Below, piece after piece: positions 25,963 through 35,198 of a stretch of 64,000 nt of DNA. Every line of letters starts with the position of its first letter. Positions within the stretch are counted from its first letter, which is position 1. The DNA is from Candidatus Eisenbergiella stercoravium. Its GTDB lineage: Bacteria; Bacillota; Clostridia; Lachnospirales; Lachnospiraceae. Location of the stretch: NCBI GenBank assembly GCA_019113175.1, contig DXHY01000047.1:1-64000 (forward strand), given 5' to 3'. A program made the translations under genes and the position numbers. The notes beneath the pieces were generated by a model. That model searched no databases. It was not told the origin of the DNA and saw nothing but the letters and a program-made list of their open reading frames with translations.

Positions 25963-26757
25963 ATGGAAAGAAAACTGGAAGGGAAAGTTGCCATCATTAC
26001 GGGAGCTTCCAAGGGAATCGGGGAAGGTATCGCAAAGATCTTCGTCCGCTACGGGGCAAAAGTGGTTCTTGCCGCACGCGGGGAAAAGGTGCTTGCGCTC
26101 GCTGAGGCACTTCGTTCAGAAGGGTATGAAGCCACCGGCGTTCAGACGGACGTATCCAACGAAGCGAGCGTGGAAAAGCTCGTACAGACCGCCGTTTCCA
26201 CCTATGGGACGGTGGACATCCTGGTCAATAATGCGGGGATCTGCACGCTGGAGGATTTTGACGCGCCCTCCAACGCCATCCGGGACCGCCACATTGACAT
26301 CAACATCAAAGGCGTGTGGAACGCAACCAAGGCTGTGCTTCCCATCATGAAGGCCAAAAAAGACGGCCGGATCGTGGTCATGAGCTCCGTTACCGGATAT
26401 ATGGTGGCCGATCCCGGAGAAGCGGCCTATGCCATGACCAAAGCCGCGCTGATCGGTTTCACCCGCGCCATGGCCAGGGAAACCGCCGATTTCAACATCC
26501 GTGTCAACGCGATCTGTCCAGGCTATGTGCGCACGCCTCTCGTGGAGGGGATGGCACAGCAGTCCGACCCGGAATGTCCGGAACGGGCCATTCAGGCCAT
26601 TGCGGATGCGGTACCCTTAAAGCGGCTGGCAAGGCCGGAAGAAATCGGAGAGCTTGCCGCATTCCTGGCAAGCGATGAATCCAGCTACATCACGGGAACG
26701 CAGGTGGTCATCGACGGCGGAAGCACCCTGCCGGAAACCTCCTCCATGGGTCAGTGA
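25963..26757 (+). CDS. ucpA: SDR-family oxidoreductase, UcpA-like
   Basis: 264-residue short-chain dehydrogenase. Glycine motif TGASKGIGEGIA, NNAG at the central strand, Ser in VVMSSVTGYM and the YxxxK active site in AAYAMTKAAL. The C-terminal half (GYVRTPLVEGMAQQS, then SYITGTQVVIDGGSTLPETS) is very like Escherichia coli UcpA, hence the symbol. The physiological substrate of UcpA is unclear; links to aldehyde tolerance have been reported. ATG 25963 is preceded by AAGGAGAAGGAG; a TATAAT box lies at 25887-25892. Transcribed alone. Confidence 0.88.
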   Translation: MERKLEGKVAIITGASKGIGEGIAKIFVRYGAKVVLAARGEKVLALAEALRSEGYEATGVQTDVSNEASVEKLVQTAVSTYGTVDILVNNAGICTLEDFDAPSNAIRDRHIDINIKGVWNATKAVLPIMKAKKDGRIVVMSSVTGYMVADPGEAAYAMTKAALIGFTRAMARETADFNIRVNAICPGYVRTPLVEGMAQQSDPECPERAIQAIADAVPLKRLARPEEIGELAAFLASDESSYITGTQVVIDGGSTLPETSSMGQ

Positions 26758-26760
26758 GCA

Positions 26761-26805
26761 AAGAACCGGGAAGGCGCATTTTCCGCGTCCTCCCGGTTCT
26801 TTTTC
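26761..26805. terminator. Bidirectional terminator between ucpA-like and cytidylate-kinase-like genes
   Basis: Perfect 11-bp stem AAGAACCGGGA/TCCCGGTTCTT with a 19-base loop, followed by TTTTT on the plus strand and short T-runs on the minus strand. It serves two convergent genes. Confidence 0.85.
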
Positions 26806-26812
26806 AATCAGA

Positions 26813-27436
26813 TCAGGGTTCTTCTCTCATCCTGCAGCAGAGTATTTCCGCTATGGTTTCCAGCTTCAGGGAAGCGGTGTTGAACATGTAGTCGTACCGG
26901 CTGCAGTCGTCCCACTCTCTGCCCGTATAATATTTGCAGTAGCTGCGTCTCTCCCTGTCGATGCGGCGCCGTTTTCTTGCCGCCTCGTCACCGGGAATAT
27001 TTTCCATCCGCATCATGCGGCGGATACGCCATTCCTTTGGCGCATAGAGAAAAACGGCAAGAACATCCTCTCTTTCCCGGAGCGCATAATCCGCCAGGCG
27101 TCCGACAAATACACAGGGACCTTTTTCCGCCAGACTGCGGATGGTGTTTTCCTGGATGGTATACAGGGTTTTCTGATTGAAAACCGTATCCGCCTCCAGC
27201 GCCTCCCGCTCCTTTGAAGGAAGAAATTCGATCAGCCTGTTCGCCTGAAAATTATCCATCCGCTCGTCAGCCACCCGCAGAACGTTTTCCCGAATTCCCG
27301 TTCCTCTGGATATTTCAGACAGAATCTCATGGTTATACAGCGGAATTCCCAGCTTTTCGGAAAGAAGAAGGCCGAGCTCGCTGCCTCCTGCTCCGTACTG
27401 GCGGCTGATTGTTATGATGTGAATCTTCTTCTCCAT
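26813..27436 (-). CDS. Cytidylate-kinase-like family protein
   Basis: 207-residue P-loop kinase-like protein. The start ITISRQYGAGGSELGLLLSEKLG carries a degenerate phosphate-binding loop (QYGAGGSE, not GxxGxGKS); this is normal for the clostridial cytidylate-kinase-like family (PF13189). CVFVGRLADYALRE and FLYAPKEWRIRRM correspond to the NMP/LID region with conserved Arg. Phosphorylation of CMP is possible but not established for this branch. 51 bp downstream of the FAD oxidoreductase and probably co-transcribed. Confidence 0.85.
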   Translation of the reverse strand: MEKKIHIITISRQYGAGGSELGLLLSEKLGIPLYNHEILSEISRGTGIRENVLRVADERMDNFQANRLIEFLPSKEREALEADTVFNQKTLYTIQENTIRSLAEKGPCVFVGRLADYALREREDVLAVFLYAPKEWRIRRMMRMENIPGDEAARKRRRIDRERRSYCKYYTGREWDDCSRYDYMFNTASLKLETIAEILCCRMREEP

Positions 27437-27487
27437 TCAGCTCCCTTCCCGGCTCCGCCGTCTTCCCGTCACAAAATACTCCGCCGA

Positions 27488-28762
27488 TTACTGCTTCGCG
27501 TCAAATACTCCCAGCATGCCAGCCTGCTCCACCCAGCTGCTGATCTCTTCCGCATCCGTGCTGTAACGGCCGATTTTCTTCATTCTCTCAAAATACACGG
27601 AACCGGAGAAGGTATACTTTCTGGAACGTCCCTCCTCGGTTTCCATTTCTTTTTTCACATAGGCGATGGCATCTCCGATCAGGGTGCTTTCCGGCAGGGT
27701 CAGAGGCTCCTTGCCTTCCGCGTACTGAACGGCGTTGTATCCGGCCAGAACGCCCGTCACAATCGCTTCCGTATGGCCAACCAGCAGGCCCGCCTTCTCT
27801 CCGGCGCAGAACAGATTGTCCACGCCCTCCACCTTCAGCGCGTTGCTTCTGGGTGCCATGGCGAAATAACGCATGGAATTTCCCTTACCGCCCGCATAAG
27901 GATCCTCGTAACGTGCGTTCTCAAATCCGGGGATCTGGTGCAGGGTCTCCAGGTTATAGAAAGGAGTCATCAGCTTTGCATGGCCCGTGTCCAGCAGAAC
28001 GATATTGTCGCGGAACTGAGGCAGGGCATACTGCTGGCAGCATTTCAGACTCAGATGATCCTCTCTCAGCTCCTGAGGAATGGGATAGACTACGACGCCC
28101 TTTTCATCCAGCTCCTCCACGATCTCCGGAGCAAGGGATTCCTTCAGGATCTTGCAGGAACCGCTCATGGAGCCGATGCTTCCGTCCGCTTTCTTTCCCT
28201 GCATCTCTTCCACTCCGGCAAGTCCCGTGACCGACACACGGCCTCCGAAGCTGGGGCATCTCAGCACGCACATGGCACAGCCGTTTCCGTATTTCGTGCA
28301 GTTGTTCATCGGCCCTGCAGTTCCGGTGGTATCAATGAAAACATCGCCCTCGTACACGTTTCCGTCCGCATCCTCCACGCTTACGATCCTGCCGCCGTCT
28401 TTCTGAAGTTTCGTGATTCTGGCCTGCAGGCATACCTGAATGCCAAGGGAAAGAAGGTATCTGGTAACCGCACCGGAAATGGTGGCCACATCGTACAGAT
28501 CCGCGTGCGCATGGCCGGGGAACTCGATATTTTTATGCCGGAGATTCTGTTCGATCACGCCAAACAGCTCGCCGCCGCCCATGGCGATCATCTCCTCCGT
28601 GGCGGTATACCTTCCATTATTTCTCATGATGCCGCCAACCAGACCGGTTCCAAGCAGCATATCGGTCCTTTCCAGAAGGGTAACCTCCGCCCCCAGCTTT
28701 CTCGCTTCAACGGCAGCCGCACAGCCGGACCAGCCGCCGCCTGCAATCACAACCTTTTTCAT
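27488..28762 (-). CDS. FAD-dependent oxidoreductase
   Basis: 424 residues. An N-terminal FAD-binding Rossmann motif (VVIAGGGWSGCAAAVEARKLGAEVTLLE, shown here only as GGGWSG at residue 8) and a C-terminal NLFCAGEKAGLLVGHTEAI segment identify a GidA/FAD_oxidored-type flavoprotein. Several Cys (NNCTKYGNGCAMCVLRC) in the middle could bind a metal or be redox-active. The substrate is not recognisable. ATG 28762 is preceded by AAGGAG 11 nt upstream. Downstream lies the cytidylate-kinase-like gene. Confidence 0.8.
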   Translation of the reverse strand: MKKVVIAGGGWSGCAAAVEARKLGAEVTLLERTDMLLGTGLVGGIMRNNGRYTATEEMIAMGGGELFGVIEQNLRHKNIEFPGHAHADLYDVATISGAVTRYLLSLGIQVCLQARITKLQKDGGRIVSVEDADGNVYEGDVFIDTTGTAGPMNNCTKYGNGCAMCVLRCPSFGGRVSVTGLAGVEEMQGKKADGSIGSMSGSCKILKESLAPEIVEELDEKGVVVYPIPQELREDHLSLKCCQQYALPQFRDNIVLLDTGHAKLMTPFYNLETLHQIPGFENARYEDPYAGGKGNSMRYFAMAPRSNALKVEGVDNLFCAGEKAGLLVGHTEAIVTGVLAGYNAVQYAEGKEPLTLPESTLIGDAIAYVKKEMETEEGRSRKYTFSGSVYFERMKKIGRYSTDAEEISSWVEQAGMLGVFDAKQ

Positions 28763-28933
28763 GACTGTAATCTCCTTTTTATCATTTTCAAATACGGTCC
28801 TTCTTCTCTCTTCTGTTACTTTTTCAGGAGACCGACCGTATTCCCATTTAAGACCACCATAATTTTTTTCTCTTCTTTTGTCAATACCCTGCTGGAACAT
28901 TGGCGGAAATCTTTCTGTTTTTCGCCCTGATTA

Positions 28934-28962
28934 TTGACTTTCCCTCTGTCCTATGCTACCTT
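28934..28962 (+). promoter_or_regulatory. Promoter of the permease gene
   Basis: TTGACT (28934-28939) and TACCTT (28957-28962) with a 17-bp spacer, 84 bp upstream of the permease ATG in the divergent gap 28763-29046. The rest of that gap shows nothing else. Confidence 0.5.
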
Positions 28963-29046
28963 TTACTTTAACGGAGCAGAGTATCAGCGGCACTGTTTGT
29001 TTCCGGGTGTTCTGCGCCATATCCTACATAGAAAAGGGGTTCTCTC

Positions 29047-30420
29047 ATGGTTACTCTGTCTCTTGAGCACTATATTTTCATCTTTATGACCATTCTCATT
29101 CTGGTGTTTCTCATTTTTAAAAAGGAAATCGTCATTCCCTGCGTGGTCGGTATCCTGCTGATCGGTTTTGCCTACACGGGAAACGTGGTGTCGTCTGTTC
29201 AGATTCTGAACAACGCCATCATCGCTTCCAACGGTGAGCTGTTCGGCATCATGCTGGTCATCGCCCTGGTCACCGCCCTGTCCAAGGCCATGCATACCGT
29301 GGGCATCGACGAACTCATGATCCGTCCCGTCAGGAAAATCATCCGAAAGCCTTCCGGCGCGTTCTGGGGAATCGGCCTGTGCATGCTCATCGTCTCCTGG
29401 CTCATCTGGCCCTCTCCCGCAGTGGTGCTCATCGGCGCCCTTCTTCTGCCCGTCGCCGGACGCGTAGGCCTTCCCGCCATCTGGGCTGCCGTAGCGATGA
29501 ACATCTTCGGGCACGGCATGGGGCTTTCTTCCGATTTCTTCATTCAGGGCGCGCCGGCCATCACAGCGGCGAGCGCGGAGCTTCCGGTGCCCTCCGTCAT
29601 CTCCGCCTCCGTTCCGCTCTGGCTGGTCATGTCCATCACCGTTGCCGCCGTCTCTTTTTTCATGATGAAGCGGGAAATGAAGAAGAACCTTTTAAAGGGC
29701 GAACAGGAAATCACCGTCGACTACGCGGCTTCTGAAATCAAACGTCCCGTTCTTTCCCGGATCCTGGCCGTTGTGGTCACCGCCACCTTTGCCGCCATCA
29801 TCATTGCCATGGTGACGCTGGATATCCAGGGCGGAGACGCCACGGCTCTGGTTGCAGGCGCTGCTCTGATTCTGACCTGCATCATCACCATCGCCGACTC
29901 CGGCTTCCAGGCGGCTCTGAGCGATACGGTTGATTATATCAAGGAAGGCTTTGTCTTTTCCGTCCGCATCTTCGCGCCTGTTCTGGTCATCGCCGCGTTC
30001 TTCTTCCTGGGAAGCGAGGATTATGCGGTTGCGATTCTGGGAGAAGGCGCTCCCGCCATCCTGAATGACATCAGTTACTTTATCTCCGCCCATGTACCGG
30101 TCAACAATGTTTTCTGCATCATCATCGAAATTCTGGTAGGCGTTATCACCGGACTGGACGGTTCCGGCTTTTCCGGCCTTCCTCTGGTCGGCTCCATCGC
30201 CGGTACCTTCTCCGCCACGACCGGGTTTGATACCGCAGCACTGGCTGCTCTCGGCCAGATCACAACCGTCTGGGTGGGCGGCGGAACCGTCATTCCCTGG
30301 GGCGTGGTTCCCGTGGCCGCCATCTGCGGCATCTCCCCTGCGGAGCTTGCCCGTAAGAACCTGATTCCGGTCATTGCCGGCATCATCGCCATGGGGCTTG
30401 CAGCTCTGTTTCTTGTCTAG
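29047..30420 (+). CDS. Polytopic permease, ion-transporter-superfamily type
   Basis: 457 residues with about 11-12 hydrophobic segments. Repeated re-entrant-like features (LIVSWLIWPSPAVVLIGALL, then GVITGLDGSGFSGLPLVGS and VWVGGGTVIPWGVVP) recall the ion transporter (IT) superfamily of gluconate, citrate, C4-dicarboxylate and Na+/H+ carriers. I cannot assign the substrate. ATG 29047 follows AAAAGGGG. The stop codon overlaps, tail to tail, the stop of the histidine kinase on the other strand by 4 nt. Confidence 0.65.
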   Translation: MVTLSLEHYIFIFMTILILVFLIFKKEIVIPCVVGILLIGFAYTGNVVSSVQILNNAIIASNGELFGIMLVIALVTALSKAMHTVGIDELMIRPVRKIIRKPSGAFWGIGLCMLIVSWLIWPSPAVVLIGALLLPVAGRVGLPAIWAAVAMNIFGHGMGLSSDFFIQGAPAITAASAELPVPSVISASVPLWLVMSITVAAVSFFMMKREMKKNLLKGEQEITVDYAASEIKRPVLSRILAVVVTATFAAIIIAMVTLDIQGGDATALVAGAALILTCIITIADSGFQAALSDTVDYIKEGFVFSVRIFAPVLVIAAFFFLGSEDYAVAILGEGAPAILNDISYFISAHVPVNNVFCIIIEILVGVITGLDGSGFSGLPLVGSIAGTFSATTGFDTAALAALGQITTVWVGGGTVIPWGVVPVAAICGISPAELARKNLIPVIAGIIAMGLAALFLV

Positions 30421-31787
30421 GAAGACCGGGCCGGAAGGGAAATACTGACCTTCAGGCCACGCGGGGGACTGTCGGCAAAACAGATGGTTCCCCGATGGGC
30501 CCTGACAATCTGCATCACCAGCTTCAGGCCCAGGCCATGCTCCGCTCTTTCATCGTTCTCCTGCGTGCTGGCGATATCATTCCCCCGATTCAGCGCGTTC
30601 AGGAATTCCGGAGCAATCCCCATCCCGTCATCTGAAACCGTACACAGACAGCGTCCGTTTTCTTCACCGACAGAAAGCACAATCCTGCATCCCTGGGGAT
30701 TATGGGTGATGCTGTTGCGGATCAGGTTATCCAGCATACGCCGCAGGAGCCCATCATCCCCCAAAAGGTGAATGGGCCGACCCGGATGCATTTCAGTAAA
30801 TATGAGCTCATAGCGGCTTTCCAGCCCGCCGTTCAGGACTTCGCTGACTGCCTGCCGGCTGATCTCCACCCAGTCCACGTCTTTGAAGCGGATGGGCTGG
30901 AGCGCGTATTCCAGTCTGGTAGTCAGATTCAGCTCATCGATCAATCGTCTCATCTTCTCGCCTTCCCGGCGGATAATGCCTGCCTGTTTTCTGGCCTCCT
31001 GCGGAAGGACGCGGTCATTTTCCAGCTCGCTGGCATATCCCAGAACCATCGAAAGCGGTGTGCGGATATCATGGGAAACGCCGCGAATCCATTCCGCTCT
31101 TGTGTTATCCTTTTTCCTCATATAATCCGCAGCCCGGTTCAATCCGGCATTGATCTCAGCCAGCTCTCCCTGTTCATTCAGATGCAGCACCCTGCCGTGG
31201 CTTAAATTCTGAATACCCTCCAGGATCGGAGTCATGGCCCGTTCCACCCTGTGGGTATTCCGCAGAACCAGGAAAACAATGAGCAGCAGATTACCGATAA
31301 AGACTCCCCCAATCCCGGCGAACATAACACCCATATAGGGCCATTCCAGAGAAAAATAATATTTCACCAGCGTTCGGGGCTGGAAGCCTGCAACCATGAG
31401 GCAGCCGTCCTCACGCGTCCATATTTTTACCGGGTAGTCCTCCAGATACCAGCGGCTGAAAGATGCAACCTCCGCACACGTATAGGACCTCGGCAGGTTT
31501 TCCGGAAGATCCTGCTGCCATACCACATCGCCATCCTCATTCAGCAGCATCGCCCAGGCAGCTTCCTTTCGCAGCATGGATATGGCGGCCTCATCTGCCC
31601 CCCAGCTCCCATCCTGCAAAACAACGTGATCAGAAAACTCCCCGATGGAAAAAGAGCTGTCCGAACCGCTCATGCTTCCCGCGATCATAATGGCAGAGAA
31701 CAATGCAATATTGACGGCAAAAAACAGAATCATGGTTCCGACCATGGAAAAAACGTACCGCCGGAAGAAACGCTGCACCGTATTCAT
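30417..31787 (-). CDS. Sensor histidine kinase (HAMP, lantibiotic/bacitracin-sensing type)
   Basis: 456 residues. Membrane helix 1 at about 10-37, an extracellular domain of about 110 residues, helix 2 at about 150-172, a HAMP segment, the H-box WIRGVSHDIRTPLSMVLGYA, N-box DNLIRNSITHN and G-boxes DDGMGIAP and EHGLGLKLVMQIV. The large sensor domain and gene context (RR, divergent BcrAB-like exporter) resemble kinases that sense cell-wall-active peptides; the ligand itself is unknown. Start overlaps the regulator stop by ATGA. Confidence 0.85.
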   Translation of the reverse strand: MNTVQRFFRRYVFSMVGTMILFFAVNIALFSAIMIAGSMSGSDSSFSIGEFSDHVVLQDGSWGADEAAISMLRKEAAWAMLLNEDGDVVWQQDLPENLPRSYTCAEVASFSRWYLEDYPVKIWTREDGCLMVAGFQPRTLVKYYFSLEWPYMGVMFAGIGGVFIGNLLLIVFLVLRNTHRVERAMTPILEGIQNLSHGRVLHLNEQGELAEINAGLNRAADYMRKKDNTRAEWIRGVSHDIRTPLSMVLGYASELENDRVLPQEARKQAGIIRREGEKMRRLIDELNLTTRLEYALQPIRFKDVDWVEISRQAVSEVLNGGLESRYELIFTEMHPGRPIHLLGDDGLLRRMLDNLIRNSITHNPQGCRIVLSVGEENGRCLCTVSDDGMGIAPEFLNALNRGNDIASTQENDERAEHGLGLKLVMQIVRAHRGTICFADSPPRGLKVSISLPARSS

Positions 31788-32479
31788 GGCTGCACCTCCT
31801 TGAGATTGAGGCGGTAACCAAGCCCCTTTACGGTAATGAGGGAAACCGGCTTCGAAGGATTTTCTTCGATTTTTTCCCGCAGATGCCGGATGTGAGTGGA
31901 AAGCGTGCTTTCATATCCCTGCCAGAACTCTCCGCATATCGTCTCGCACAGAATGCCTGTGGTAACGATCCGTCCCGCGTTTTGATACAGCTTTTCAAAC
32001 AGCTGCAGCTCTTTGGCGGTCAACGTCTGCTTTTCTCCGTTTTTCCACACCTCGGCATTGGCCATATCCACAGTGGCTCCGGCCAGTTCGACCAGCCCGT
32101 TCTGTTCGGGGTAGGCGCGGCTTAGGATCGCGCCGGCCCGAAGCAGCAGTTCTCTTGGCAGGAACGGTTTGGGAAGATAATCGTCCGCGCCGATTTCCAG
32201 CCCCTCGATGCGGTCTTCCGCTTCCCCTCGCGCCGTCAGCATCAGAACGGGCACACGGCTTGTCCGGCGCATCTCCTTCAGGACTGAAAAACCATCCATT
32301 CCCGGCATCATGACATCCAGTACGATCAGGTCCGGCTGATTCTCCTTCCACGCCCGCAGCGCCTCCGGGCCGGACGAAGCGGTCAGAAGCTTCGTATATC
32401 CCGCCCGCCGGAAAATGGAGAGCAACATCTCCAGTAAATCGCGGTCGTCATCGACCAGCAGTATTTTGTGATTCGTCAT
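31784..32479 (-). CDS. OmpR-family response regulator
   Basis: 231 residues. The receiver contains VDDD near residue 11, phospho-Asp in LIVLDVMMPGMDG, Thr in MLTARG and Lys in LPKPF. The winged-helix output domain includes LTAKELQLFEKLYQN and STHIRHLREKIEENPSKP. ATG 32479 follows AAAGGA; TTG 32485 is a weaker choice. It probably controls the divergent ABC operon: the 157-bp gap has two related direct repeats, TTATATCTCAAAGG (about 32507) and GTTATCTTAAGG (about 32581), that could be its sites (inference). Confidence 0.88.
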   Translation of the reverse strand: MTNHKILLVDDDRDLLEMLLSIFRRAGYTKLLTASSGPEALRAWKENQPDLIVLDVMMPGMDGFSVLKEMRRTSRVPVLMLTARGEAEDRIEGLEIGADDYLPKPFLPRELLLRAGAILSRAYPEQNGLVELAGATVDMANAEVWKNGEKQTLTAKELQLFEKLYQNAGRIVTTGILCETICGEFWQGYESTLSTHIRHLREKIEENPSKPVSLITVKGLGYRLNLKEVQP

Positions 32480-32636
32480 AGCCAAATCCTTTCACCACCT
32501 TTATCTTTATTATATCTCAAAGGAAACCGACTGCCTATTCCGTGTCTGAAATCTCAGAGATAATTCAAGGTTGGCTCAGCGTTATCTTAAGGTCAGGGTG
32601 ATATGCTTACACCATCACGAAAGGAGGCATTCACTC

Positions 32637-33560
32637 ATGAACAGTTATGTTATCGAAACCCGCGGCCTTACCAAAAAATACGGAGAAGTAAACAGCGTAT
32701 CCAACCTGTCCATCCATGTAAAAAAAGGGCGCATCTACGGCCTGCTGGGCCGTAACGGTGCCGGCAAAACCACCACCATGCGGATGCTGCTGGGCCTTAC
32801 GGCTCCTTCTTCCGGTGAAGTGAAGATTTGGGGCAGGCCGCTCCGCGGAAATGAAAGGAACATCCTGCCCCGCATCGGCTCTCTGATCGAATCGCCGGGT
32901 TTCTATCCGAATCTGACAGGAACGGAAAACCTTCGGATTTTTGCCGACCTGAGGGGTTTAAAAAGCCCCAGATTTATCAAAGACGCTCTGGAAGTCGTCA
33001 ATCTGCCATACAGGGACAAAAAACTCTTTTCCCAATATTCCCTGGGCATGAAGCAGCGCCTTGCCATTGCTCTTGCTGTGATGCACAACCCGGAGCTTTT
33101 GATTCTGGATGAGCCGATCAACGGTCTTGATCCCATCGGCATCGCTGAGATGCGCGGCTTTATCCGGGAGCTGTGCGATTCCACCGGAAAAACCATTCTG
33201 ATCTCCAGCCACATTCTGTCGGAGATAGCCCTGCTTGCCGACGACATCGGGATCATCGATCACGGCATTTTGCTGGAAGAAGAAAGCCTTGAGGAACTGG
33301 AAGCGAAGAATGGAAAGTATTTCCGCTTTACCGTTTCCAATGCGCCGACGGCAGCCAGACTGCTTGAAAGCAGGCTGGGCGTTCAGAACATCCAGGTGGA
33401 TAATGCCAACGGGCTGACGGTCCGCAGCCCGCACCTGGACGCCGGAGAAGCGGTCCGGCTGTTTGTGGAGGCAGGGCTGTCCGTGTCTGACGCACATCTG
33501 TATGAAGATACTCTGGAGGATTATTTCAAACAGGTCACGGGAGGTGAGGGAATTGCTTAA
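32637..33560 (+). CDS. BcrA-like ABC transporter ATP-binding protein
   Basis: 307 residues. Walker A GRNGAGKTTTMRML, Q-loop region, signature SLGMKQRLAIA, Walker B LLILDEPINGLDP and switch His in ISSHIL. ILDEPINGLDPIGIAEMR is typical of bacitracin and lantibiotic self-protection ABC transporters. It powers export or membrane extraction of a peptide antibiotic together with the two permeases downstream. ATG 32637 is preceded by AAGGAGG. No peptide biosynthesis genes are nearby, so it would be resistance without production. Confidence 0.85.
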   Translation: MNSYVIETRGLTKKYGEVNSVSNLSIHVKKGRIYGLLGRNGAGKTTTMRMLLGLTAPSSGEVKIWGRPLRGNERNILPRIGSLIESPGFYPNLTGTENLRIFADLRGLKSPRFIKDALEVVNLPYRDKKLFSQYSLGMKQRLAIALAVMHNPELLILDEPINGLDPIGIAEMRGFIRELCDSTGKTILISSHILSEIALLADDIGIIDHGILLEEESLEELEAKNGKYFRFTVSNAPTAARLLESRLGVQNIQVDNANGLTVRSPHLDAGEAVRLFVEAGLSVSDAHLYEDTLEDYFKQVTGGEGIA

Positions 33561-34356
33561 GCTTTTACACTGTGAATTTGCCAAGCTGAAACGCAGGCCC
33601 CTGTTCTTCGCCGCGGTGGCCATTTCGGCCCTGCTCCCGCTGGGATGCGCGCTTTTTCTGCCGGAAATGCGGGAGTTCTCAGACGGTGCGGAAGCGGTGG
33701 ACCGCCTGATGTCCGCCCTGTTTCAGCTGAGCGCGTACCTGCTTCTCATGCCCGCCGTGATAGTGCTCGCATCCAATCTGCTTTTTGAGGAACAGGACAA
33801 TGATACCCTGAAGAATCTGATGACCGTCCCCGTGGGCAAGCCGGCCCTGGCCCTTGCAAAGATGGCTCTGCTGTTTCTTTTTTCCATCGCGTTTATGGCT
33901 GTCGGCGGCCTGGTCAATCTGGCCATCGTGCTGGCCTACGGGCTGGAGCCGACAGGCTTCTGGAAACTGTTCTGCGTGGGAATCGGCCAGGGGATCATGA
34001 TGTGGGCCGGGGCGCTTCCATGCGTTCTTCTGGTGGTGCTTCTGAACCGCAGTTACATTATTTCTGTAATCATCACCTTTTTCTATACGACGGTCAACTA
34101 TATTTTCAGTACCAACGACTTTTTTCTCATGCAGCCGTTTGGATTCAATCCGGGGACACTGCTGCCCGGGCCGCTGACCTTCCGCTGGTTCTTCCAGTAC
34201 CTTGATACCTCAGACTCCGGCGCGCAGATGACGGAGCTGCTGGAACGGATCAGCCCCTATTTTGTGACGACTCCCCAGGCATTTCTGGTTGTTATCCTGG
34301 AGTCGGCGGTGTTTCTGACTTTAATCTCACTGGTCTATAAACGCCAGAGCTGTTAG
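33553..34356 (+). CDS. BcrB/MutE-like ABC transporter permease
   Basis: 267 residues with six predicted membrane helices. It starts with the amphipathic MLKLLHCEFAKLKRRPLFF that is standard in this family and contains FEEQDNDTLKNLMTVPVGK after helix 2, again standard. I choose TTG 33553, eight bases after GGAGG and overlapping the ATPase stop by 8 nt, instead of an upstream ATG inside the ATPase gene. Confidence 0.82.
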   Translation: MLKLLHCEFAKLKRRPLFFAAVAISALLPLGCALFLPEMREFSDGAEAVDRLMSALFQLSAYLLLMPAVIVLASNLLFEEQDNDTLKNLMTVPVGKPALALAKMALLFLFSIAFMAVGGLVNLAIVLAYGLEPTGFWKLFCVGIGQGIMMWAGALPCVLLVVLLNRSYIISVIITFFYTTVNYIFSTNDFFLMQPFGFNPGTLLPGPLTFRWFFQYLDTSDSGAQMTELLERISPYFVTTPQAFLVVILESAVFLTLISLVYKRQSC

Positions 34357-34368
34357 GAGGTGTAAGCT

Positions 34369-35172
34369 ATGTGGAGTATTCTGAAAGGGGAATGGCGCAA
34401 GTTACGGCGCTGCCAGATTCTGCTGGTCGGCATCGTTGCTCTGGCGCTCTGCCCCGTAGTACAATATGGCAGCCAGCTGATCGTCAATCCGGAAATCCGT
34501 GATCCCAACTACAATTTTGTCAGCCTGTTTTCCAGCGTAATCTGGGGAAATACGCAGATTTTCCTGCCGCTCTCTCTTGTCATGATCGGCGGCTGGATGA
34601 TTGACCGCGAACACACGAACGACACCATGAAAAACCTGCTGACGGTTCCGGTCTCCTACCCCGGACTGCTGGGAGGAAAGCTGATCGTCACCATCTGGCT
34701 GTCCCTGATGTTTGGAGCCTACAGCGTGGCCGTCACGGTTCTGACAGGCACGATTGCCGGCCTGGACGGTCTTTCCGCCGCCGTCCTGTTACGGCAGGGC
34801 GTGCAGGTGGTTGCGGCCGCTTTCAATACCTGCCTGGTCTGCATGCCGATGATTCTGATTTTCGGCCAGCTGCGGGGCGCTTATCTTGGCGGTTCCCTTC
34901 TGACATTTTTCCTGGGGTACTGCATTCTGTTTTTCAAGAACGGCTTCCTTCTGTCCGCATATCCGTTTTCCGCGGCGCTGATCCTCGCCGGATTTGATAT
35001 GCAGGATTATAACGGCGCCACGCAGGCCCCAAGCACCTTACTGTCGCTTGCAGGCATCGCGGCGGTTCTTATTCTGACAACGGCGGTTCTGCTGCTTTCG
35101 CATCCCGCCAGCAGGACGGGAAAAATCAAAAAGAAAAAAGGAAGGAAAGGGCGCGGCAGACGGCGCGCTTAG
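34369..35172 (+). CDS. MutG-like ABC transporter permease
   Basis: 267 residues, six membrane helices, paralogous to the preceding permease: it repeats the layout MWSILKGEWRKLRRCQILL and DREHTNDTMKNLLTVPVSYP. The C-terminus is very basic (KIKKKKGRKGRGRRRA). ATG 34369 follows TAGGAGGTG. Together with the first permease it would form the heterodimeric membrane part of the exporter. Confidence 0.82.
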   Translation: MWSILKGEWRKLRRCQILLVGIVALALCPVVQYGSQLIVNPEIRDPNYNFVSLFSSVIWGNTQIFLPLSLVMIGGWMIDREHTNDTMKNLLTVPVSYPGLLGGKLIVTIWLSLMFGAYSVAVTVLTGTIAGLDGLSAAVLLRQGVQVVAAAFNTCLVCMPMILIFGQLRGAYLGGSLLTFFLGYCILFFKNGFLLSAYPFSAALILAGFDMQDYNGATQAPSTLLSLAGIAAVLILTTAVLLLSHPASRTGKIKKKKGRKGRGRRRA

Positions 35173-35198
35173 AAAGGACCGGAAAGGACAATTCAATC

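Noticed and set aside
30421-32500. Lantibiotic biosynthesis cluster
   Set aside because: Only regulation, export and a lipoprotein are present; no precursor peptide, LanM/LanBC or processing protease is seen nearby.
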